A stretch of DNA of 64,000 nt from RBG-16-57-11 sp964503145 (lineage in GTDB: Bacteria; Chloroflexota; Anaerolineae; Anaerolineales; UBA4823). Location of the stretch: NCBI GenBank assembly GCA_964503145.1, contig CAZCYV010000015.1, forward strand, positions 1 to 64,000. Reading direction: 5' to 3'. Below are positions 41,173-47,966 of this stretch, piece by piece. The notes under the pieces are model-generated. The model was not told where the DNA came from and did not search any database. It was given only the letters and a program-made list of their open reading frames with translations. Position 1 is the first letter of the stretch. Every line of letters begins with the position of its first letter. Made by a program: the position numbers and the translations under genes.

Positions 41173-42252
41173 ATGTCTGAAAAGCGAGTCATTTTAGTCA
41201 CCGGGGTGGCGAGTTACTGGGGGGCGCAGGTCGCATCGCGCTTGATCGGCGACGCCTCATCGGAGAAGGATTATCATGTGATCGGGCTGGATTCTCAACC
41301 GCCCGATGAAGCTTTGAAAGGGCTGGATTTTGTGCAGGCCGACATCCGCAACCCGCTGCTCGTCGAACTGCTGCGCTCGGAAAAAGTGCATACAGTGTGC
41401 CATCTGGTCTTCAGCGAGAGTGTGCGCGCTACCGAAGCCGCTTTCGATATCAACGTTATGGGGACGATGAAAGTGCTAGGCGCTTGCGCCGAAGCCGGGG
41501 TGCGCAAGGTGGTGTTGAAGAGCAGTATGACCGTCTATGGGGCCAATCCGAGCAATCCGGCGTTCATCACCGAACAGCAGCCTTTGCAAGCCAATCGCGC
41601 TTATGGAACGACGCGCAACCTGGTGGAGATCGAAGCTTTTTGCAACGGTTTTCGACGCCAGGTTCCGGAGATGGTGCTGACCATCCTGCGCTTTGCCAGC
41701 ATCATTGGGCCGCAAGCCGACACACCGATGACGCGTTTCCTGAAGCGGCCGATGGCGCCGGTTTTGCTGGGCTTCGATCCGCTGATGCAGGTGATCCATG
41801 AAAAGGATGTGGTTGAGGCGTTGGTGCATGCCATCCACAACGACGTGCCTGGTGTGTTCAATGTGGCTGCCGAGGGGGTCTTACCGCTCAGCCGCCTGAT
41901 GGCGCTGGCGGCCAAGATCCCTGTGCCGGTGTTTCACCTTTTTGCTTACTGGGGTGCAGACCTGGCAGGAGCGGTGGGCGCATCGGTCGAGCGCCACTGG
42001 CCGATCGAAATGGATTATCTGAAATACCCATGGGTGGGCGACCTGGCCAAAATGCGCGAGGACCTGGGTTTCGTGCCGCGTTATACGGCAGAGGAAGCAC
42101 TGCGAGAGTTCGCCGGCCAGCAACGCCTGCGCCGTTATATGCCCGAATCGGCAGCCCTGGCTTATGACGAGGAACGTTTACGAGACACCATCGAGCGCCG
42201 TAAGCGTGCGCGAGAGATCGGCGGCGACCCTGTGGAGGAGGTGGAAGCATGA
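41173..42252 (+). CDS. NAD-dependent epimerase-family SDR (mycobacterial Rv0501/GalE2-like)
   Basis: 359 residues, extended SDR. Atypical glycine motif TGVASYWGAQVASRL (middle glycine lost), FVQADIRNP, INVMGTMKVLGACAEAGVRKVVLKSSMTVYG, then an AYGTTR segment in place of the usual YxxxK, and LRFASIIGP. It recalls M. tuberculosis Rv0501 closely (DIRNP, NVMGAM, VVLKS, YG, ILRL.N.IGP). Because the YxxxK lysine appears to be missing, classic epimerase catalysis is doubtful. The stop codon overlaps the acyltransferase ATG by 4 nt. The partner gene order is the same as Rv0501-Rv0502, from memory. Confidence 0.85.
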   Translation: MSEKRVILVTGVASYWGAQVASRLIGDASSEKDYHVIGLDSQPPDEALKGLDFVQADIRNPLLVELLRSEKVHTVCHLVFSESVRATEAAFDINVMGTMKVLGACAEAGVRKVVLKSSMTVYGANPSNPAFITEQQPLQANRAYGTTRNLVEIEAFCNGFRRQVPEMVLTILRFASIIGPQADTPMTRFLKRPMAPVLLGFDPLMQVIHEKDVVEALVHAIHNDVPGVFNVAAEGVLPLSRLMALAAKIPVPVFHLFAYWGADLAGAVGASVERHWPIEMDYLKYPWVGDLAKMREDLGFVPRYTAEEALREFAGQQRLRRYMPESAALAYDEERLRDTIERRKRAREIGGDPVEEVEA

Positions 42253-43451
42253 GCGACGAAACTCGCCCCGTGGAAGCATTTGCAGAAGAGGAACCGTTGC
42301 CTGAAGTTTATACAACCGAGGAAGCTTCAGCGTCGCAAGCGCCTTCGGAGAGCATCCAAGAGCAGCCCGAAGAGGCCTCCGGCGAGGAATTGCGACGGCG
42401 CCTGATCGAGGAGCTGGATGCCCTGGTCGAGCGCTTGCAGGCGATTACACCGGGTTATGAGCCGCCCGCTTTTACGCCCCAGAGGTTGCTCGATTTGGTG
42501 AAAAAGAACCTGGGCCGCTTCTCACCCGAAATGGGGCTGGCAGTGTTGGAAAAGTTGCGCGCTTCAATCAGCCAGGATCTGCTGGATGTGGATACCTGGA
42601 AGGGCATCTGGTACATGCTCAACTATTCGTTGGACTATCAGGCGGATCTGCTCAAGCGTCGCTTGCGGGGCGAATACGAAACTGACGAGTGGGGCTTTGA
42701 TCCCGAAATCCTGCAAGCCGTGACGCCCTTCCTGAATTTCATGTACCGCACTTATTGGCGAGTGGAAACAACAGGGATGGAAAACATCCCCGATGAGGGT
42801 CGGGGGCTGCTGGTGTGCAACCATTCTGGCCAGCTTCCCTGGGATGGGGCAATGGTCGGCACGGCGGTCTATAACGAGCATCCCGCGCAGCGGCTGGTGC
42901 GCACCTTGTACGCCACCTGGTTCCCAACCCTGCCCTTTTTCTCGGCGCTGTTCACCAAGTTAGGCCAGGTGCTGGCCACTGAGGAGAATGGCGTGCGCCT
43001 TCTGGAAAAGGATGAACTGGTAGCTGTCTTTCCGGAGGGCTACAAGGGGGTGGGCAAACTGTTCAAGGAGCGCTATCGGTTGGCGCGCTTTGGGCGGGGC
43101 GGCTTTGTGCGCATGGCGCTCAAGACCCGATCTCCAATGATCCCGGTCTCGATCGTCGGCGCTGAGGAGACCTACATTTCCCTGGCGAAATCGGACTTCA
43201 TCGCCCGGCTGATCGGGTTTCCTTACTTTCCTATCTCGATCACCTGGCCCTGGTTTGGCCCGTTGGGTTTTGTGCCTCTGCCGACCAAGTGGTACATCGA
43301 TTTTGGCGAGCCGATCGATACCGACGGCTATGGGCCTGGAGCAGCGAACAATCTGATGCTGGTGTCGCAGCTCACGGACCAGACGCGCAACGTGATCCAG
43401 GAGATGATCTATTCCAGACTGGCGAGCCGGCGGTCGATTTTCTTTGGGTAA
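42249..43451 (+). CDS. PlsC-type lysophospholipid acyltransferase (mycobacterial Rv0502-like)
   Basis: 400 residues. An acidic N-terminal tail (~1-50) precedes a helical region and the acyltransferase core. Catalytic His192 and Asp199 are in NHSGQLPWDG, an HX6D spacing instead of the usual HX4D; the substrate-binding FPEGYKG follows at ~262, then GRGGFVRMAL and the terminal RRSIFFG. These segments and the HX6D form match mycobacterial Rv0502 as I remember it. No membrane helix is clear. The ATG overlaps the SDR stop codon (ATGA). Predicted to acylate a lipid or hydroxyl-lipid acceptor made by this cluster. Confidence 0.88.
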   Translation: MSDETRPVEAFAEEEPLPEVYTTEEASASQAPSESIQEQPEEASGEELRRRLIEELDALVERLQAITPGYEPPAFTPQRLLDLVKKNLGRFSPEMGLAVLEKLRASISQDLLDVDTWKGIWYMLNYSLDYQADLLKRRLRGEYETDEWGFDPEILQAVTPFLNFMYRTYWRVETTGMENIPDEGRGLLVCNHSGQLPWDGAMVGTAVYNEHPAQRLVRTLYATWFPTLPFFSALFTKLGQVLATEENGVRLLEKDELVAVFPEGYKGVGKLFKERYRLARFGRGGFVRMALKTRSPMIPVSIVGAEETYISLAKSDFIARLIGFPYFPISITWPWFGPLGFVPLPTKWYIDFGEPIDTDGYGPGAANNLMLVSQLTDQTRNVIQEMIYSRLASRRSIFFG

Positions 43452-43498
43452 ATTACAGCCTCTTTCAGGATGCAAATGCAATCTCTTACAGGTGACTG

Positions 43499-43909
43499 AT
43501 GACCGTGTATTCGGATGCCCATACGCTCAACAAGGCCTTACAAACTCTGTTTGCAAAGGTGGGGCAAGATCCGCGGGCAGCGCAGACGGTGTCGGATTCG
43601 CGGCTGATCTTGCGCCTGCGCATCACTGCCCCGGAGGCAGATGTGATCGTGAACGGTAGGAAGAGACCGCCCGAAATTACTTATGGGGAGACGAGTCTGC
43701 GCCCCGATCTGGAGATCGAATTGAACGCCAGCGCATTGCATAGGATTTTGTTGGGGGAGTTAAGGCTTAGCAGCGCAATAGCAGGGCGGCAGCTTGTGGT
43801 GCGCGGCCCGATCTTCAGGACCTTCGTTTTCGAAGAGATCTTTCACAGCGCCCAAAGGTTCTATCCGGGCGTACTGGCAGAAATGGGTTTGGACGGATCG
43901 GCCAAATGA
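43499..43909 (+). CDS. SCP2 sterol-carrier-like lipid-binding protein (copy 2)
   Basis: 136 residues. Same domain as the first copy, though clearly diverged: SDAHTLNKALQTLFAKVGQDPRA, ILRLRITAPEADVIVN, RPDLEIELNASALHRILLGELRLSSAIAGRQLVVRGP. Start ATG at 43499 has AGGTGA upstream. It is the last plus-strand gene of the operon, 47 nt after the acyltransferase, and a terminator follows. Two carriers bracketing the enzymes suggest substrate delivery and product removal, which is inference. Confidence 0.85.
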   Translation: MTVYSDAHTLNKALQTLFAKVGQDPRAAQTVSDSRLILRLRITAPEADVIVNGRKRPPEITYGETSLRPDLEIELNASALHRILLGELRLSSAIAGRQLVVRGPIFRTFVFEEIFHSAQRFYPGVLAEMGLDGSAK

Positions 43910-43923
43910 TCCACTCTGGCAAG

Positions 43924-43949
43924 AAGGGCCGCACTGCGGTCCTTTTTGT
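43924..43949 (+). terminator. Intrinsic terminator of the SCP2-SDR-acyltransferase operon
   Basis: Stem AAGGGCCGC/GCGGTCCTT (9 bp with one G-T pair), loop ACT, then TTTTTGTTTT. Its position, between convergent operons, and the T-tract make it a good terminator for the plus strand. Confidence 0.85.
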
Positions 43950-43953
43950 TTTG

Positions 43954-45213
43954 CTAAACTGCGCCTTTGTTGAGCCCTTCCAGCGCCAACTCTAACTCTG
44001 CCAGGGCGCGGTCAAGCTGACATAACGGGGTATTTCGCCGCCGGGCGCCGCAACGCGGCGTGTTGGCCTCCAGCACCCGCCGAATCACACTGGGGTCATA
44101 GTCGGAGTTGACGATCTCGGCCATTTCCTCGATGACCAGGCGTCGGCTTATGGGGATGCCATGGCGCGCCAGAATCGCCTTGTACATCGGGTAATCGGTC
44201 GCCAGATCGACTGTCACCGACTCGAAGCCATGGCGGGCGACGATCAGCCGGGCCGAGTAGCGCATAATGTTGTAGAAGAACATCTGATAGTCTTTGGGTT
44301 TCGGTTCGATCAGGATGATGTCCACTTCTGGGTGCGCCCTGCGGAGCTGCTTGACGTGATAGTTTAGCCCGGAATGGAGCATGATGCGGAACACCTGATT
44401 GGCTACCGACTGTACGCCTTTTTCGCTCAGGTATGCACTATCGGGGCCCAGCGAGGGGAGCATCCTTTTGTCCTGGTTGTCGAAGGGCACCAAAGGGTTG
44501 ATACACACGACCAGAGTGGCGCCCTTCTCGATTGCCAGATCGATACTGGCGTTGCCACGCGTGCCGCCGTCGATATATTCATTTTCACCGATGCGCACAG
44601 GCTTATAAACAATAGGCAGCGCCGAGGATGCAGCTACCGCTTGCGAGATGGGAGCATCCAGGTGCCCAGGTCCAAAGATCGCCCGCTGCCCGCTGTCCAG
44701 GTCGGTAGCGATGATGTACAACTGTCGCTGTAGTTGGCTGAAATCGTTGGTGTAGCCTAGATCGCGTAACCCCTGGCGCACGAAGCGCTCCAGCCCGATT
44801 GGATCATAAAAGCCGGCTGGGAGAGCTTCGCTGAGCGACCAGAACAGGTCAAACAGGGTCATATCGCCGATGTGGCGCAGGTAATGCGACCAGGCATTCA
44901 CCAGCTTGACCGGCAGCTTCATCCCCCATTTGAAATAGGATTGCCAGTTCAGGTTGAATAGATGCTTACGCTCGATTGTGCGTCCCACCGGATGAGAGCC
45001 ATGGATTACCTGAAGCATCTCCTCTGGGCTGAGGCCATTGGCTATAAACGTCGCGACGAGCGAGCCGGCGCTGGTGCCGACATAGATATCAAAATCATTT
45101 ACGGTTCGGTCGATCAGTAGATCGTCGATGGCGCGCAGGGCGCCGATTTCATACACCGCCCCGGTCAGACCTCCACCAGCCAGTACAAGCGCAGTCTTAC
45201 CTTTCTTTGCCAT
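43954..45213 (-). CDS. Patatin-like phospholipase
   Basis: 419 residues. Serine lipase of the patatin class: oxyanion GGGLTGAVYEIG (~13-24), nucleophile Ser48 in GTSAGS, and catalytic Asp215 in YIDGGTRG. The C-terminal ~150 residues are family-specific. No signal peptide, so it is cytoplasmic and could act on phospholipid, acyl chains or stored lipid. It has a consensus promoter with an inverted repeat, and converges on the SCP2 operon terminator. Neighbourhood suggests turnover of the lipid made by that operon. A PHA-depolymerase-like role is conceivable but unsupported by the sequence. Confidence 0.92.
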   Translation of the reverse strand: MAKKGKTALVLAGGGLTGAVYEIGALRAIDDLLIDRTVNDFDIYVGTSAGSLVATFIANGLSPEEMLQVIHGSHPVGRTIERKHLFNLNWQSYFKWGMKLPVKLVNAWSHYLRHIGDMTLFDLFWSLSEALPAGFYDPIGLERFVRQGLRDLGYTNDFSQLQRQLYIIATDLDSGQRAIFGPGHLDAPISQAVAASSALPIVYKPVRIGENEYIDGGTRGNASIDLAIEKGATLVVCINPLVPFDNQDKRMLPSLGPDSAYLSEKGVQSVANQVFRIMLHSGLNYHVKQLRRAHPEVDIILIEPKPKDYQMFFYNIMRYSARLIVARHGFESVTVDLATDYPMYKAILARHGIPISRRLVIEEMAEIVNSDYDPSVIRRVLEANTPRCGARRRNTPLCQLDRALAELELALEGLNKGAV

Positions 45214-45233
45214 ACCACCTCTTCGATGACTGA

Positions 45234-45262
45234 ACTATAGCATTGACCGGGGATCGTGTCAA
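45234..45262 (-). promoter_or_regulatory. Consensus promoter of the patatin gene with embedded inverted repeat
   Basis: Minus strand TTGACA (45262-45257), 17-nt spacer ending TGC, TATAGT (45239-45234). The -35 is part of ATTGAC-N10-GTCAAT (45242-45263), an operator-like inverted repeat. AGGTGG precedes the ATG. Confidence 0.75.
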
Positions 45263-45339
45263 TCCATCGATCGTGAAACCATTCCACCTGTATTCGCGAT
45301 GCCCGGTGCACACGATACCGCCATCAGCCAAAAGGGATT

Positions 45340-45747
45340 TCAAGACCAGCCCAACCATTTGCCAGCGAGAAATCCAATGTAGCTGACCGTCACGCTCAAA
45401 ACTACGCCCCAGATCATATCTACCACCGTCACGGCGACGGGCCAGTCCTTCACCGTCGCCAGATTGGTCAGGTCGTAAGTGGCATAGGTGATCAGGCCGA
45501 ATAGGGCGGCGCGCAGCAAGGTGAGCTTGAGCGAGCCGGTCTGCAGACCAGGCAATATCACGAAGACCAGGATGCCCAGGATGAACAGCAGGTAGAAAAT
45601 GATCGCTGCGGTCCAGTTGGGGCTGGGCGCCATCAAGAAGCCCAGGTTTCTGCGATAGAACGAGCGCGCCACTAGCCCAAGCCAGAGCATATCGATGGCA
45701 AGGAAGGCGCACAAGCTGACCAGATACAGTTTGAGGTAATTGGCCAT
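45340..45747 (-). CDS. DUF2177 family membrane protein
   Basis: 135 residues with four membrane helices. Family signature visible: FLAIDMLWLGLVARSFYRRNLG, a helix with FYLLFILGILVFVI, the ALFGLITYATYDLTNLATVKDWP segment and a final helix with DMIWGVVLSVTVSYIG. Function is unknown for DUF2177. It starts 6 nt after the alpha/beta hydrolase stop codon and is probably co-transcribed with it. 126 bp separate it from the patatin gene, which has its own promoter. Confidence 0.88.
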   Translation of the reverse strand: MANYLKLYLVSLCAFLAIDMLWLGLVARSFYRRNLGFLMAPSPNWTAAIIFYLLFILGILVFVILPGLQTGSLKLTLLRAALFGLITYATYDLTNLATVKDWPVAVTVVDMIWGVVLSVTVSYIGFLAGKWLGWS

Positions 45748-45753
45748 GGTACC

Positions 45754-46635
45754 TTATCCTTCAGTGGCGACAAAGTGATGGAATATTTCGCTATATTTTG
45801 CAAAGAGTGATAAATGCCCCTCGCTGGGGTAGAGTTGCAGCTTGCTGTTTGGAATGGCCTCTGCCATGTAGCGCCCCATTGCAGGCGGCGCGTTGCGATC
45901 AGCTTCGCCGTGCCAGAGTTGGACACGCATCTTGATCTCCTGCGGCCGAAAACCCCAGGGCGAAACCATCAATTGCGTCTCATGCTGAGCGCCACGTGGC
46001 CCCTGGCGCAAGGCCTCCAGGAACATCCTTAGAAATCCTTGCTGAAACTCGGGTTGGGCTATGATCTGGCGATCTGGTTCTGGAAGCGCCGCCATCGCAT
46101 TGGCGATCATCTTCTCCCTGACAAATCGCGCCAATAAACCCATCATGCGTAGACTCAGGCGAGAGAGCCAGGGTCTCTCGCGCGACAGGTCCATGAAGCG
46201 ACGGCTATCCGGATGTATGACGTCTGCCAGACCGGGCCGATCGAACGGCGCTGTCCCACTGATGACTCCTACTTTGGTCAGGCGCTCGGGGATGATCAGA
46301 GCACAGACGGCGGCGTAAGGCCCGCCGCCCGAGTATCCCATTACGGCAAAAGTATCTAGTTGCAAATGGTCTGCCAGGGCGACTACGTCCCTGGGCCAGT
46401 CCAATATATGTCGGTTGGGCTGAAAAGTGGAACCTCCCATCCCGGGCCGGTCGGGCGCAATGATGCGAATGCCCAGTGCTTGAGCCATCGCCTGGCTGCC
46501 AAATAGCGACCACTCGAGCCGCGAACTGGGTGAGCCATGAAAGTAGAGAATCGGCTTACCTTCTGGCGGGCCGTGTTCGTCGAATGTAAGGGTGCGGTCG
46601 TCGGGTAAGGTTATACGCTGGGGCGGTTGGGGCAT
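45754..46635 (-). CDS. Alpha/beta-hydrolase fold protein
   Basis: 293 residues. Oxyanion HGSPSSRLEW (~34-43), nucleophile elbow GYSGGGPYA (~99-107), late Asp in GEADRNAPP and catalytic His in SEGHLSLF. Similar to small-molecule esterases or lipases and proline-iminopeptidase-like proteins. Substrate unknown. It precedes DUF2177 by 6 nt on the minus strand and follows the M20 peptidase gene by 60 nt. Confidence 0.9.
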   Translation of the reverse strand: MPQPPQRITLPDDRTLTFDEHGPPEGKPILYFHGSPSSRLEWSLFGSQAMAQALGIRIIAPDRPGMGGSTFQPNRHILDWPRDVVALADHLQLDTFAVMGYSGGGPYAAVCALIIPERLTKVGVISGTAPFDRPGLADVIHPDSRRFMDLSRERPWLSRLSLRMMGLLARFVREKMIANAMAALPEPDRQIIAQPEFQQGFLRMFLEALRQGPRGAQHETQLMVSPWGFRPQEIKMRVQLWHGEADRNAPPAMGRYMAEAIPNSKLQLYPSEGHLSLFAKYSEIFHHFVATEG

Positions 46636-46695
46636 GTCACTTTTGTTCCTTCCAGTAAGGTTCGAAGCGAGTAATTCGGGGGCAACTGTGAATCA

Positions 46696-47925
46696 TCAAT
46701 GTCCCAGAAGTCTCAAGATACTGGCGATGTTCACCAGAGCCTTTGGTACGAACGACGAAATCAAGACGTACTCTTGTTCCTTGCTTCCATCTGCGCTGCG
46801 TTCGGAGCAGTGGGCGTTGTTGCCAGTTGGTCCCAGCCCATCCAGCGTAGGGTAATATTTCCAGAGTAAATTGCCATCGCTCAGACCACCGCGTTGCTCC
46901 GGAGTAGTGCGGTAGCCCAGAGAAGCCGCGCTGGCCGACCAGACCTCGTACAGGCGGTCGGTTTGCGGATTGCGCGGCCAGGGTGGGTTGCGCGAGAGCA
47001 ACTTTACGGAGACGCGGCAGGGGAACCCGTCATAGCTGGAGACCTGCGAGCTGCCATCCAGGGCCAGCATGCGCTGCATGCCCTGCTCGAAAACCAGAGG
47101 GTCGAAGGTGCGCATCTCTACCCGCGCCTCGGCGTAATGTGGGACGCGATTGACCACCGAGCCGCCCTGCGCCACGCCAACGTTGAAGGTTAAATTATTT
47201 TCGTAATCAGTGAATGAAGCTACATCCAGGATGGTCCTGGCAAGCTGTACGATGGCATTGGCCCCTTGTTTGTGATAGTTCCCGGCATGGGCGCTGCGCC
47301 CTTCGACGGAGATGCCGAATTCGGCGCGGCCTTTGCGCGCAGTGACGATGGGTAACGCCTCGGGATTGGGGGTGCCGCCTTCGAACACCAGGCAAGTCGC
47401 AGACGAGGAGCGCTGCAGGCGCTCCAGACACAGCTTCCCAAAATCTTCGGAGAGCGTTTCTTCAGAAGCATCCAGGCAAACCAGCCAGCGCACGCGCTGG
47501 AAGCTTTGGGGGGCAAAATCTCGCAACGCCTGCAGCACCATAAAGATCATCAGCGTCCCACCTTTGATGTCTATGGTGCCCGGCCCATAGGCGCGATCGC
47601 CTTCTACCCGCCAGATGAAATTGTTGTGTTGCTCTTCTTCGGGAGGAAATACCGTATCTAAATGGGAGATCATGGCGATGGTTGGAGCCTGAGGATCTTT
47701 GATCACGCCTGATTGTAAGAACAGGTGCTTGCCGAAAGCCGGGTTCACCGACTGAACGTATTCAGGTCGAAAACCCAGCCCGGCGAAGATAGAGGCCGTG
47801 TATTCGGCAAGCCGATTGACCCCCGCAGCATTAGCGGTAAACGAATTTATCCCCACCATATGGCGCAGGATTTCGAGGTAATCAGGCAGGCGCTGGTTGA
47901 GATCATTCTGTATGTCTGCGAGCAT
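46696..47925 (-). CDS. M20-family metallopeptidase (CPG2/ArgE/DapE type)
   Basis: 409 residues from the ATG at 47925 with GGAGGA upstream; the longer frame reads through the preceding gene. Zinc ligands: SHLDTVFPP (~80-88), the bridging Asp in GPGTIDIKGG (~114) and CLDASEET (~147, catalytic Glu-Glu). A dimerisation domain with GRSAHAGNYHKQGANAI and a C-terminal HCSERS-like ligand follow. Closest in feel to carboxypeptidase G2 or glutamate carboxypeptidase. Likely cytoplasmic. Substrate unresolved. Positioned between an unknown large protein and an alpha/beta hydrolase. Confidence 0.9.
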   Translation of the reverse strand: MLADIQNDLNQRLPDYLEILRHMVGINSFTANAAGVNRLAEYTASIFAGLGFRPEYVQSVNPAFGKHLFLQSGVIKDPQAPTIAMISHLDTVFPPEEEQHNNFIWRVEGDRAYGPGTIDIKGGTLMIFMVLQALRDFAPQSFQRVRWLVCLDASEETLSEDFGKLCLERLQRSSSATCLVFEGGTPNPEALPIVTARKGRAEFGISVEGRSAHAGNYHKQGANAIVQLARTILDVASFTDYENNLTFNVGVAQGGSVVNRVPHYAEARVEMRTFDPLVFEQGMQRMLALDGSSQVSSYDGFPCRVSVKLLSRNPPWPRNPQTDRLYEVWSASAASLGYRTTPEQRGGLSDGNLLWKYYPTLDGLGPTGNNAHCSERSADGSKEQEYVLISSFVPKALVNIASILRLLGH

Positions 47926-47966
47926 AGCCGTCCTCCGTGATTTTTGGATGATGAGGTTGTTAGCCA

